Numbered from the stretch's first letter, positions 8,187-16,458 are shown. The stretch: 64,000 nucleotides of DNA from JAQUCI01 sp034932685 (GCA_034932685.1 JAYFOM010000016.1:1-64000), one strand, 5' to 3'. The notes: a model not told the origin generated them from the sequence alone. Made by a program: numbers and translations.

Positions 8187-8287
8187 GGTTAATATCTTTG
8201 TGGATATTGGCCATTTTATCTTGGTAAATCTACAAAGGTTCGCACGATTATTGACATATAGACCATGTAGATTTACATGGTTTTTTT
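8187..8287 (+). promoter_or_regulatory. Attenuator: alternative hairpins ending in an intrinsic terminator
   Basis: Four nested pairings are visible. (1) 8187-8196 pairs with 8203-8212 (GGTTAATATC / GATATTGGCC). (2) 8194-8205 pairs with 8228-8239 (ATCTTTGTGGAT / ATCTACAAAGGT, 12 pairs with two wobbles). (3) 8224-8233 pairs with 8267-8276 (GTAAATCTAC / GTAGATTTAC, perfect). (4) The terminator is ACCATGTA (8262-8269) / TACATGGT (8274-8281) followed by a T run to 8287. Each excludes the next. A ribosome stalled on the Tyr codons leaves 8187-8196 free, so pairing 1 blocks 2, allows antiterminator 3 and prevents the terminator. A ribosome reaching the stop at 8181-8183 covers 8187-8196 and favours 2 plus the terminator. 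The model is inferred; the pairings are read from sequence. Confidence 0.78.
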
Positions 8288-8308
8288 ATTTCAAAAGGAG
8301 AAAAAAAT

Positions 8309-9286
8309 ATGAAAAAACTGATTATTATCATCATCGCCACACTAATGCTAGCTGGCTGTACAAAACCAACAACCTCTGATAAACCAAAAGATGAAAAGCT
8401 TGTTATTGGTATCATTACCTGGGTTACTCATCCAGCGCTTGATGCTGCAGTTGAAGGTATGATTGAAGAAGTTACAGCATTAGTTGGTGAAGACAAGGTT
8501 ACTTTCATTTTGAAAAACGCAAACGCTGATGAAAGTAGCGCGCAACTTATTAGTAAGGATTTTGTTGATCAGAAGGTGGATTTGATCTACGCTGTAGCAA
8601 CTCCAAGTTTAACAGCTGCTTTTGGGGCAACTTTAGATAGTAAAACACCGATTATCTTCTCAGCTGTTACTGATGCCGTTGCGGCAGGAGTAGTTGAAAG
8701 TAATGAAGTACCAAATACTAATGTTAGTGGTGTATCTGATGCTGCACCAATTCAAACACAACTTAATTTGATCAAAGAAATATTACCAAATGCAAGCAAG
8801 ATTGGTATGCTTTACAATTTATCTGAAATAAATGGCAAGATTCAAGTGGATCAAGCAACTGAATTAGCAGCAGGTATGGGTCTTGAAGTTGTTGCTAAGG
8901 GTATATCACAGGATAGTGAGATAACATTAGCAGCTCAACAATTAGCAACCACTACTGACGCATTTTATATCATTACCGATAATAAGATCATTAGTTCGAT
9001 CGCCACGGTTGTAAATCAAGCCAACAACTCAGGAATACCTGTATTTGCGGCTGAAAGTGGTCAAATGGCTGCTGGTTTATTAGCATCTGATAGTTTAAGT
9101 TACTTCAATATGGGTAAACTAGCGGGAACAATGATCGTTAAGGTTTTAGTTGATAAGGTTGATATCGCTACTTTACCAGTTGTTACTGAAGGAGCAACAC
9201 AACTATTCGTTAATAAAAGCGTAGCTGATAGTCTCAACATTACATTACCGCAAGCGGTCTTAGACAGAGCAGAGATCATCGATTAA
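8309..9286 (+). CDS. ABC transporter substrate-binding lipoprotein, TrpX-like (ABC_sub_bind family)
   Basis: This 325-residue lipoprotein has a signal peptide ending in the lipobox MLAGC (Cys about residue 17). The mature part is a type I periplasmic-binding fold of the ABC_sub_bind family: KLVIGIITWVTHPALDAAVEG at the start, DLIYAVATPSLTAAF, and TPIIFSAVTDAVAAG. In Bacillota this family with its permease and ATPase often forms the TrpXYZ aromatic amino acid importer, usually under T-box control. Here the leader has Tyr codons, so tyrosine (or Tyr/Phe) is the likely ligand. Strong AAAAGGAG ribosome binding site. Confidence 0.85.
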   Translation: MKKLIIIIIATLMLAGCTKPTTSDKPKDEKLVIGIITWVTHPALDAAVEGMIEEVTALVGEDKVTFILKNANADESSAQLISKDFVDQKVDLIYAVATPSLTAAFGATLDSKTPIIFSAVTDAVAAGVVESNEVPNTNVSGVSDAAPIQTQLNLIKEILPNASKIGMLYNLSEINGKIQVDQATELAAGMGLEVVAKGISQDSEITLAAQQLATTTDAFYIITDNKIISSIATVVNQANNSGIPVFAAESGQMAAGLLASDSLSYFNMGKLAGTMIVKVLVDKVDIATLPVVTEGATQLFVNKSVADSLNITLPQAVLDRAEIID

Positions 9287-9287
9287 T

Positions 9288-10196
9288 ATGATTGTCATTC
9301 TTGAGATCATCAATCAAGGATTGCTTTATGGCTTATTAGCTATGGGTGTTATGATCAGTTATAAGATCCTTGATTTTGCCGATTTGAGTGTTGATGGTAC
9401 CGTACCACTTGGTGGGGTAACGTGTGCAGTGTTGTTGATAAATGGCTTAAATCCAATTATTGCCTTAATAGGTGGATTAATAGCAGGGATAATAGCTGGA
9501 TTAGTTACGGCACTCTTACATGTGAAGTTTAAATTAAGTGGGTTGCTTAGTGGGATACTGGTTATGAGTGGTCTTTACTCAATCAATTTACTTATAGCTG
9601 GATACACAGCGAGCTTACCATTATTTGCATATAAAACAGTATTTAGTTTACCAAAGATTATCACCAGTATCGAATCGCTTAGTCAGCGAGCTATTGTAAG
9701 AACAATGATTCATGGCTTAATCTTATTGGCGATAGTAATTGTTACAAAAATAATGATTGACTTGTTTCTTAAAACAAAACTTGGCTTTCTAATTCGAATA
9801 ACTGGTGATAATCCTAAGTTAGTTACGTCGCTTGGGCAAGATATCGGTAAAATGAAGTTTATTGCATTGGCGATATCAAATGGCATTGTTGCATTATTTG
9901 GTGCGGTATATGTGCAATATGCACAGGTTTACAATCTTAGTGTGGGGGGTGGAATGATCGTAGTTGGTTTAGCTTCAGTGATCATGGGGATAAGTGTATT
10001 GTCAAATTTTACCAAATTTAAACTAACTACCATGGTTATTGTTGGTTCACTTCTATATCGTATGGCAATTGGTGTTGCTTTAAAGATAGGAGTACCAACA
10101 TACTTCGAAAAACTGATTACAGTCATCTTGTTTGTGGTAACGATAATTATTCATAACAAGGCTCAATCAAAGAAAAGGACGGAAGATAATGCTTGA
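9288..10196 (+). CDS. ABC transporter permease, TrpY-like (branched-chain permease superfamily)
   Basis: This 302-residue integral membrane protein has eight or more hydrophobic segments. The N-terminal ISYKILDFADLSVDGTVPLGG segment and the conserved loop TGDNPKLVTSLGQDIGKMKFIALAISNG around residues 176-203 are typical of the BPD_transp_2 permeases that partner ABC_sub_bind proteins. It starts one base after the binding-protein gene and overlaps the ATPase gene by 8 bases, so the three are one unit under the upstream attenuator. Confidence 0.88.
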   Translation: MIVILEIINQGLLYGLLAMGVMISYKILDFADLSVDGTVPLGGVTCAVLLINGLNPIIALIGGLIAGIIAGLVTALLHVKFKLSGLLSGILVMSGLYSINLLIAGYTASLPLFAYKTVFSLPKIITSIESLSQRAIVRTMIHGLILLAIVIVTKIMIDLFLKTKLGFLIRITGDNPKLVTSLGQDIGKMKFIALAISNGIVALFGAVYVQYAQVYNLSVGGGMIVVGLASVIMGISVLSNFTKFKLTTMVIVGSLLYRMAIGVALKIGVPTYFEKLITVILFVVTIIIHNKAQSKKRTEDNA

Positions 10197-10986
10197 ATTA
10201 ATTGATGTATCGAAAGTATTTAATCCTCATTCAGTTAATGAGCTTGTCTTATACCACGGTTTAAACTTAAGGGTAAAAAAAGGTGAGTTTGTTACGATAA
10301 TCGGATCAAATGGTAGCGGAAAATCGACACTTTTCAATATGATATGTGGCACAATGGCACCAGATAAAGGTGATATAAAACTTGATGGTAAAAGTATCAC
10401 TAATGTCTTAGAGTATCAAAGATTAAAACGTTTTGCCCGTATTTATCAAGACCCACAAATCGGTACTGCTCCTTCATTAACAATACTGGAAAACTTGGTA
10501 ATAGCAGATAATAAAAACAAACCGTTTAATCTTACAAAAGCCGTTGATAGATCAAAAAAGGATTATTTTATAGGTCTTTTACAAATGCTAAATCTTGGCT
10601 TAGAAGATAAACTTGATCAACAAGTTGAAACATTGTCTGGTGGTCAAAGACAAGCATTAGCTTTATTGATGGCAACTATCGGTAAACCTGAGTTAATCCT
10701 TTTAGATGAACACACAGCAGCTTTAGATCCTCAGACTAGTGAAAAGATAGCTATGCTTACCGAGAAGATTGTTAAAAGCCAAGAAGCTACAGCTTTGATG
10801 ATAACCCACAATCTAAAACAAGCGTTAACTCTTGGTGATCGTTTATTAATGTTTCATAAAGGAAAAATTGTACTTGACTTGGATGCGCAAACTAAAAGCA
10901 AGTTAACAGTACAGAATCTGATTGAACATTTTACAAGACTCAATATGACAGAAGAACTGAGTGATGATATGGTTTTTTCATTATAA
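10189..10986 (+). CDS. ABC transporter ATP-binding protein, TrpZ-like
   Basis: This 265-residue ATPase of the same importer has Walker A GSNGSGKST, Q-loop IYQDPQIGT, signature LSGGQRQALALL and Walker B LILLDEHTAALD. The DEHTAALDP wording after Walker B is characteristic of ATPases paired with ABC_sub_bind systems. It overlaps the permease gene by 8 bases and is the last gene of the operon, followed by a terminator. Confidence 0.92.
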   Translation: MLELIDVSKVFNPHSVNELVLYHGLNLRVKKGEFVTIIGSNGSGKSTLFNMICGTMAPDKGDIKLDGKSITNVLEYQRLKRFARIYQDPQIGTAPSLTILENLVIADNKNKPFNLTKAVDRSKKDYFIGLLQMLNLGLEDKLDQQVETLSGGQRQALALLMATIGKPELILLDEHTAALDPQTSEKIAMLTEKIVKSQEATALMITHNLKQALTLGDRLLMFHKGKIVLDLDAQTKSKLTVQNLIEHFTRLNMTEELSDDMVFSL

Positions 10987-11015
10987 AAGATGAGACTAAT
11001 GATATTAAATAAGAA

Positions 11016-11046
11016 ATGGCTTAATTTTGTATTAAGTCATTTTTTA
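11016..11046 (+). terminator. Rho-independent terminator of the ABC importer operon
   Basis: ATGGCTTAAT (11016-11025) pairs with ATTAAGTCAT (11031-11040), with one wobble, around a TTTGT loop. It continues into a T run. Confidence 0.82.
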
Positions 11047-11051
11047 TCTAG

Positions 11052-11190
11052 TATAATAGACTTAGTGCTATATTAAAGACAAACAAGGGCTTAAAAGCGA
11101 ATTATCTTGACTATTGCCAAAATAGATAATACAATATTAATCGGCACTTTATGCCAAATGTAGCCCCGGAAACTACTTTTGGTTAGGAGG
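11052..11190 (+). promoter_or_regulatory. Promoter -10 and structured 5' leader of rplM-rpsI (possible L13 leader)
   Basis: A -10 TATAAT at 11052-11057 has no clear -35 at normal spacing. The roughly 130-base leader that follows folds by eye into several hairpins: ATTATCT / AGATAAT with inner CTATT / AATAG, a GGCA / TGCC hairpin, and CCAAA-GTAG / CTAC-TTTGG just before the AGGAGG. Bacillota rplM genes often carry an autoregulatory L13 leader at this position. I could not confirm the Rfam consensus by eye, so the class is inferred from context. Confidence 0.5.
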
Positions 11191-11198
11191 AATTGAAT

Positions 11199-11636
11199 AT
11201 GCGCCAGACAACAATGGCAAAACCACATGAGGTCAATCGTCAATGGTATATCGTTGATGCGACCGGTCAAACATTAGGTCGTTTAGCATCTGATATAGCA
11301 ACTGTATTACGTGGTAAACATAAACCAACATTTACACCACATGTTGATTGCGGTGACTTTGTTATCGTTATCAATGCTGATAAAGCAGTAATTACAGGTG
11401 ATCAAACAAACAAAAAGTTTTATTATCAACACAGCCAATATCCAGGTGGCTTACGTAAAAGATCTACAGGTGAAATGCGTTTGAAATACCCAGTTGAATG
11501 GGTAGAGAAAGCAATTCAAGGTATGTTACCTCATACCAAATTGGGCAATGTACAACGTAAACATTTGTTTGTGTATGCTGATGATAAACATCCGCATCTT
11601 GCTCAAAAGCCTACAGAATTGGTTATTAAGGGTTAG
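11199..11636 (+). CDS. rplM: 50S ribosomal protein L13
   Basis: This 145-residue ribosomal protein reads MRQTTMAKPHEVNRQWYIVD, with GRLASDIATVLRGKHKPTFTPH and the LPHTKLGNVQRKHLFVY C-terminal signature. The ATG at 11199 is chosen over an in-frame TTG at 11193 because AGGAGG at 11185-11190 is 8 bases from the ATG but only 2 from the TTG. It is paired with rpsI in the universal order. Confidence 0.96.
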   Translation: MRQTTMAKPHEVNRQWYIVDATGQTLGRLASDIATVLRGKHKPTFTPHVDCGDFVIVINADKAVITGDQTNKKFYYQHSQYPGGLRKRSTGEMRLKYPVEWVEKAIQGMLPHTKLGNVQRKHLFVYADDKHPHLAQKPTELVIKG

Positions 11637-11647
11637 GGGGAATAAAC

Positions 11648-12055
11648 ATGGCCACAAAGAAAAAACAAGCAGTTACCTATATTGGAACTGGCAGTCGTAA
11701 ATCATCAGTAGCTCGTTGCTTCTTAACACCAGGAACCGGCAGTATTTTAGTAAATGGCAAAACACTTGATGAGTACTTACCACTTGAAACACTCAAGATG
11801 GTTGTAAAATCACCATTAGTATTAACTGAAACACTTGAACAATTTGATATTAAGATCAATGTTCGTGGTGGTGGATATAATGGACAAGCTGGTGCTATGC
11901 GTCATGGTATTGCTAGAGCATTGCTTGAAGCTTCAAGCGATTATCGTCCAAGATTGAAAGCAGCTGGTTTCTTGACCAGAGACGCTAGAGGCAAAGAACG
12001 TAAGAAATACGGACTTAAGGGCGCAAGACGTGCTCCACAGTTCTCAAAACGATAA
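11648..12055 (+). CDS. rpsI: 30S ribosomal protein S9
   Basis: This 135-residue protein has the S9 core YIGTGSRKSSVARCFLTPG, VRGGGYNGQAGAMRHGIARAL and the basic tail GLKGARRAPQFSKR, whose terminal Lys-Arg reaches the P-site tRNA in the ribosome. It has a GGGGGAAT ribosome binding site 11 bases after rplM, and a terminator follows. Confidence 0.97.
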   Translation: MATKKKQAVTYIGTGSRKSSVARCFLTPGTGSILVNGKTLDEYLPLETLKMVVKSPLVLTETLEQFDIKINVRGGGYNGQAGAMRHGIARALLEASSDYRPRLKAAGFLTRDARGKERKKYGLKGARRAPQFSKR

Positions 12056-12080
12056 TTTATACAGTACGTTTTATACTCAA

Positions 12081-12104
12081 AACCCACTATTTGGTGGGTT
12101 TTTT
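12081..12104 (+). terminator. Rho-independent terminator of rplM-rpsI
   Basis: AACCCAC (12081-12087) / GTGGGTT (12094-12100) is followed by six T residues. Confidence 0.9.
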
Positions 12105-12224
12105 GTTGCTTTAGTTTATCTAAAACAGTCGTTAAAGCAGCAATAAGGTAGCACCAAAGCAGCAAAATTAACCACCACAATTATCAATATTACACAGAAT
12201 AGTTTTCTTGATGATGATTTACAT

Positions 12225-12262
12225 TTGTATTCTCGCACCAAAAAGTGTATAGTTTTAGGTGC
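12225..12262 (+). promoter_or_regulatory. Promoter with overlapping inverted repeat of the abiE-type operon
   Basis: TTGTAT (12225-12230), a 17-base spacer and TATAGT (12248-12253) form the promoter. The inverted repeat GCACCAAAA (12235-12243) / TTTTAGGTGC (12253-12262, one extra base) spans the -10, so it is a likely operator. AbiEi-type antitoxins repress their own promoters by binding inverted repeats, which fits this layout. Confidence 0.55.
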
Positions 12263-12274
12263 AGAGGTGATGGT

Positions 12275-12895
12275 ATGGATAAAGAGATACAGTCTGATAA
12301 AATTTGGAACTTAATTGAGGATCAACCTAAAGGAACCATTTTTTCCGTGAATGATTTTTATTATTTGGGAAATGTGAATACAGTCAAGTCTATTTTCTTG
12401 CGTCTCGAGGCGGAAGGTAAAATAGATAGACTGATTGATGGTCTCTATGTAATTCCTAAATTTAGTCAATTACTGCAGGAAAAAAGTTACCCTAGTGTTG
12501 ATGAAGTTGCGGATAAACTTGCAGATAAGTTTTCATGGACAATCTGTCCTAGTGAAAATCATGCATTAAATTTAATTGGTTTATCAACACAGGTTCCAAA
12601 CAAATATGTATTTGTGAGTGATGGACCTTATAGAATCTATGAATATCGTGGAAGAGAAATTGTATTTAAACATACAAGCAATCGTTTCATCACTGAATAC
12701 TATCGAAATTATTCATTGATGGTTCAGGCTATTAAAGCCTTAGGAAAATCGAATATCACTGACTATGATATTAAGAAACTCGCAAAGTTTTGTAAGCAAT
12801 ATATTGATGAGGATATTATCAAGACAGGGAAAAAACTACCGGCTTGGATTCAAGAAGTTCTGAAAATGATATCAGCAGAAATAAAGATGCTATGA
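12275..12895 (+). CDS. AbiEi-family / DUF6088 antitoxin
   Basis: This roughly 206-residue protein begins MDKEIQSDKIWNLIEDQPKGTIF and has an N-terminal winged-helix-like region (about 1-65, ending GLYVIPKF) and an AbiEi-type C-terminal domain (SPSENHALNLIGLS-like, here SWTICPSENHALNLIGL). It is the probable antitoxin and autorepressor of a type IV toxin-antitoxin pair. ATG 12275 is chosen because AGAGGTGA lies just before it; an in-frame GTG at 12245 lacks a ribosome binding site. It overlaps the toxin gene by 4 bases (ATGA). Confidence 0.82.
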   Translation: MDKEIQSDKIWNLIEDQPKGTIFSVNDFYYLGNVNTVKSIFLRLEAEGKIDRLIDGLYVIPKFSQLLQEKSYPSVDEVADKLADKFSWTICPSENHALNLIGLSTQVPNKYVFVSDGPYRIYEYRGREIVFKHTSNRFITEYYRNYSLMVQAIKALGKSNITDYDIKKLAKFCKQYIDEDIIKTGKKLPAWIQEVLKMISAEIKML

Positions 12896-13905
12896 AGCGA
12901 TTCTTAATGTCTAGTAAAGAAGAACAAATGCTTGTGTTTGAAAATACGAGTGATCGTTTAGGAGTATCAAAGAGTATTGTTGAAAAAGACTTCTGGGTTT
13001 GCTATGTTTTGGATTACTTATTCAATGTCTTTAAATATAAGGATGGTATCTATTTTAAAGGTGGAACAAGTCTTTCTAAGGTATATCAATTAATTGAAAG
13101 GTTTTCGGAAGATATTGATTTAGCGCTTGACTGGCAGGTGTTGGGTTATGATATTGGTGAGCCTTACTTAGCAAGAAGTAACCGTCAGCAGGAAATTTTT
13201 AACAAAAAAGTCAATGATGATACAGCAACACTCGTTAGAGAAGTTTGGATTCCGGTAGTAAAAAGAGATTTTCAACGTGAATTGGGTGATGATTTTAAAA
13301 TAGAAATAGATAATCGTGATCTACAAACTATCACTTTTAGATATCCACAGTTATTTGTAGAACAATCAATTCTTCAAGAAATTCGGATTGAGATTGGAGC
13401 ACTTGCAGAACCCATTCCTTCTGAATCAAATAGTGTCAGATCATATGTTGCGGAACAGTTTCCAGATATTTTTAATCATTCAACTATTTATTTAAAGTCG
13501 GTAACTCCACTAAGAACCTTTTTTGAAAAATTACTGATTCTTCACAGGGAAGCACATCGATTAAATGGTAATTATCCTACCCGTTACTCTAGACATTATT
13601 ACGATGTCTATCAAATGTTAAAGAGTGAGTTGAAAAATGAATCATTAGAAAACATCGAATTATTCAAAGAAGTCGTTGAGTTTAAGAAAAAGTTTTACCA
13701 GAGTAATTGGGCAAGATATGATGATTTTTATAACGGTGATGTCAGACTGATTCCTGGTAAGGAAGCAATAGCAATATTTACTGATGATTATCACAAAATG
13801 AAGGAAATGATTTTCGGTGATATTCCAACATTTGAAGTGATTATGGATACGATTGCACAATACAATGAAGAAATAAACAAATCTATTAAGCAAATCTTGA
13901 AATAG
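12892..13905 (+). CDS. AbiEii/AbiGii-family nucleotidyltransferase toxin
   Basis: This 337-residue protein of the AbiEii family (nucleotidyltransferase fold) has the paired motifs GGTSLSK at residues 57-63 and FSEDIDLAL with D74 and D76, the expected catalytic site. Related toxins add nucleotides to tRNA acceptor ends or otherwise block growth, and can give phage resistance by abortive infection. ATG 12892 overlaps the antitoxin stop codon and is preferred over a TTG at 12844 inside the antitoxin gene. The pair sits next to a decayed integrase, which suggests arrival on a mobile element. Confidence 0.86.
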   Translation: MKRFLMSSKEEQMLVFENTSDRLGVSKSIVEKDFWVCYVLDYLFNVFKYKDGIYFKGGTSLSKVYQLIERFSEDIDLALDWQVLGYDIGEPYLARSNRQQEIFNKKVNDDTATLVREVWIPVVKRDFQRELGDDFKIEIDNRDLQTITFRYPQLFVEQSILQEIRIEIGALAEPIPSESNSVRSYVAEQFPDIFNHSTIYLKSVTPLRTFFEKLLILHREAHRLNGNYPTRYSRHYYDVYQMLKSELKNESLENIELFKEVVEFKKKFYQSNWARYDDFYNGDVRLIPGKEAIAIFTDDYHKMKEMIFGDIPTFEVIMDTIAQYNEEINKSIKQILK

Positions 13906-14053
13906 TAAGATCATGCGACAAATCGATTCTGTCGCGAATCATTAGTAGTACGAATAAAGTTAGGCTATTTGTTTTATGATGGCACCTGTGGGCTCGAATT
14001 CCCCGTAAGAAGAAAAAAAACACTAGATCTTAATTGACTGGTGCTTTCTACTA

Positions 14054-14534
14054 TTATGGATGATACATTTTATTAACTGCATCAATTAAGACATTCACAT
14101 CAAGGTGAGTGTACACTCTTTCGGTTAGTGTCATTGCGCCTTGATGTTCAACTATTTTCTTTGTGGTTGTCGGTTCAACTTTTGCTTCAGCTAATAATGA
14201 AATGCATGTATGTCTTGTATCATGCGGTCTATAATTCATACCCAGCAGTTTTAGGATTTGTTGCCAATAAGAGTCATAGTAGTTGCGATACAAAAAGGAT
14301 TTATGATCCAGTGTGCAAAGAAGTGTCTCTGTCTTGGATTTGTTATACCAATCAGTAAAGAATGGCAGGATACAATCTGCGATGGGAACCCTGCGGATTC
14401 CATTTTCTGTTTTACTGATAATTACATCAAAGTATTGTTCATCTAAGTTAATATTCTATTTCTTAAGTTCGAGTATCTCAGAAATTCGTACTCCTGTATA
14501 GATTAGCAATAGAATTACTTGGTAGTATTGATTT
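14054..14534 (-). pseudogene. Tyrosine recombinase (phage/ICE integrase) remnant
   Basis: Reading leftward from 14534, the frame gives NQYYQVILLLIYTGVRISEI, then an in-frame TAG (14456-14458). It continues through KTENGIRRVPIADCILPFF to an intact C-terminus with HDTRHTCISLL and TERVYTHLDV. These hold the catalytic Arg (TGVR), the HxxR box and the nucleophilic Tyr of a Tn916/phage-type integrase. A TGA sits just upstream at 14535-14537 and the whole N-terminal DNA-binding half is missing. It is a dead remnant with at least one nonsense mutation, left by an old mobile element probably linked to the abiE-like pair. Confidence 0.85.
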
Positions 14535-14954
14535 CAGATAATTATCATCATAATCCCTTCTTTCTATTATACAAAAGTGCGTCTATACGCAAAAATATTA
14601 AATAGATTTGTGAAGTAAAGCAATAAATATGATTTAATATTCCTTTACTACTGTGTGACAAACTAGCAACTTATATTGTGTTTTGGGAAGTTTATTTAAT
14701 TAATGTAAGGTATCATAAAGTAGTAAATACTCCTAATATTCTTTGTTTAATAGACTTTTAAATTAAGTAAACATTTAATCAATACGATAATAAAATTTAT
14801 AAAAAACTCTCACTGTTGTTGGAGTTTTTATTTTATATTTCAATCAAAGCAAATGCTTGATAGTAACAAATCTAATAAAGTGATAATTCGAAATAAATTG
14901 TCTTGTTTATTGGTTTAGTAAGATAATGATATAATAGTAAAAAAGGAGTTATTA
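14535..14954. other. AT-rich gene-free stretch with a hairpin and the gpsA promoter region
   Basis: No credible gene is seen in these 420 bases. AAAAACTC (14802-14809) / GAGTTTTT (14822-14829) forms a hairpin with A and T flanks that could terminate transcription in either direction. A TATAAT at 14930-14935 is a plausible -10 for gpsA, without a convincing -35 at normal distance. The rest looks like decayed flank of the mobile element. Confidence 0.55.
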
Positions 14955-15911
14955 ATGAAGATAACAGTTATAGGATGTGGCCGTTGGGGCTCATTGATCG
15001 CATGGTATCTAGATAGTATAAAACAAGAAGTGACGCTTTATGGTAGGAAATCTTCTAAGCATATGCAGAGGTTTATGATAGAACGCAAGAATGATGTTAT
15101 CAGTTTGCCAGCATCTATTAAGTTAAGTAATGATCTAGATGTGATTAACGAGGCAGAAATTGTGATCATTTCGGTAAATAGTCAAGGATTTCAAGCTTTA
15201 ATGGATGAGTTAAAGAAATACAAACCAAAAAACAAAGTTTTCGTATTGTGTATGAAGGGAATTGAAATCGCAACTGAAAGAAGACTATCGCAAGTTGCCA
15301 AGGATAACTTAGATGAATCAAACAAAGTTGCGGTATGGCTGGGACCAGGACATGTACAAGAGCTAGCTAATGGTATCCCAAACTGTATGGTTATTGATAG
15401 TGATGATGAAGAAGCTAAAAAACTCTTGGTAGATGCTTTTTCAAGTGAACTTATTAGATTTTATTATGGTCAAGATTTAATTGGTAATGAACTAGGTGCT
15501 GCCACCAAAAACGTTATTGGTATTGCGGCTGGCATGCTTGATGGTTTAAAGCTTTCTTCTTTGAAAGGGGCTTTAATGTCTCGAGGAACACGGGAGGTTG
15601 CAAGGCTAATTAAAGCTATGGGAGGCAATGAATTATCGGCTTATGGTTTATGTCATCTTGGAGATTATGAAGCTACAGTTTTCTCTAAATATAGTCACAA
15701 TCGCCAATTTGGTGAATCATTCATTAAAAACGAAGAGTATGATGAATTAGCTGAAGGTTGTTACACAGTTAAGGCGGTATTGTCATTAGCAACTAAAAAT
15801 AAGGTTGATATGCCGATATGTCATGCTGTTTATCAAATACTATATAAGGATAAAGATGCTTTAGAAGTATTAAATGGATTATTTATAAGAGAGCTTAAAA
15901 ACGAGTTTTAA
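14955..15911 (+). CDS. gpsA: Glycerol-3-phosphate dehydrogenase [NAD(P)+]
   Basis: This 318-residue cytoplasmic enzyme reduces dihydroxyacetone phosphate to sn-glycerol 3-phosphate for phospholipids and teichoic acids. The Rossmann start MKITVIGCGRWGSLIAWYLD, GPGHVQELANG (family GPSHAEEV), the catalytic Lys in GAATKNVIGIAAGMLDGL and the late LGDYEATVFSKYSHNRQFGE match GpsA. The protein is slightly short and has GPGHVQE in place of GPSHAEE, so it is a diverged member. AAAAGGAG precedes the ATG, and the GNAT gene follows after one base. Confidence 0.88.
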   Translation: MKITVIGCGRWGSLIAWYLDSIKQEVTLYGRKSSKHMQRFMIERKNDVISLPASIKLSNDLDVINEAEIVIISVNSQGFQALMDELKKYKPKNKVFVLCMKGIEIATERRLSQVAKDNLDESNKVAVWLGPGHVQELANGIPNCMVIDSDDEEAKKLLVDAFSSELIRFYYGQDLIGNELGAATKNVIGIAAGMLDGLKLSSLKGALMSRGTREVARLIKAMGGNELSAYGLCHLGDYEATVFSKYSHNRQFGESFIKNEEYDELAEGCYTVKAVLSLATKNKVDMPICHAVYQILYKDKDALEVLNGLFIRELKNEF

Positions 15912-15912
15912 A

Positions 15913-16458
15913 ATGATCACACTTAAAACAGAAAGACTAACATTGCGAAGATGGATCACCAAAGATATCTTTGATTTTCATGAATTCATGGGTGATGAGA
16001 AAATAGCAACGATGGCAGGGTTTAAACCTCATGAATCATTATGGGAAAGCCGAATCCTTCTTGATATCTTTATTAAAAAAGATTATGGTTGGGCGATATA
16101 TCATAATGAAGATAAGAAGGTTATCGGTTTTGTGAGCTTGAATGATGATCCAAAAAGAGCAACAAGTCTAAATGCTAAATGTATTGGTTACTCTTTAACA
16201 AGAAAATATTGGGGTAAAGGATTAATGGTTGAAGCGGTTAGTGCAGTTATGAGCCATGCATTTAATGATCTAAAGATTAGTTTGCTAGCAATCTATCATT
16301 ATCCAGATAACCAACGATCAAAAAGAGTGATTGAAAAGCTTGGGTTTATTTATGAAGGATGCCTGCGACAATCCGCTATTCTTTTTAATCATGAGGTTAA
16401 AGATGAATGTTGTTATTCATTAACAGCTTCTGAATACTATAAAATAAATAAAAAATAA
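15913..16458 (+). CDS. GNAT-family N-acetyltransferase (RimJ/RimL-like)
   Basis: This 181-residue protein starts MITLKTERLTLRRWITKD, the RimJ/RimL-type opening, and has the acetyl-CoA binding region IGYSLTRKYWGKGLMVEAV followed by NQRSKRVIEKLGFIYEGCLRQ. Members acetylate protein N-termini or small molecules; the substrate here cannot be told. It is co-transcribed with gpsA with a single base between them. The ribosome binding site is not obvious, consistent with coupling. Confidence 0.87.
   Translation: MITLKTERLTLRRWITKDIFDFHEFMGDEKIATMAGFKPHESLWESRILLDIFIKKDYGWAIYHNEDKKVIGFVSLNDDPKRATSLNAKCIGYSLTRKYWGKGLMVEAVSAVMSHAFNDLKISLLAIYHYPDNQRSKRVIEKLGFIYEGCLRQSAILFNHEVKDECCYSLTASEYYKINKK

Noticed and set aside
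8224..8281. T-box riboswitch upstream of the TrpXYZ-like importer
   Set aside because: The conserved T-box sequence (as at 543-557) is missing; the best local match AAAGGTTCGCACG does not fit. No AG-bulge or specifier loop is seen, and the leader peptide explains the region better.
13980..14010. tRNA 3' end fragment as an attachment site near the integrase remnant
   Set aside because: GGGCTCGAATTCCCC looks like a T-arm, but the stem pairs poorly and no acceptor stem or matching tRNA gene follows.
14128..14501. Rightward frames over the integrase remnant
   Set aside because: They are antisense to recognisable recombinase motifs and have no ribosome binding site.
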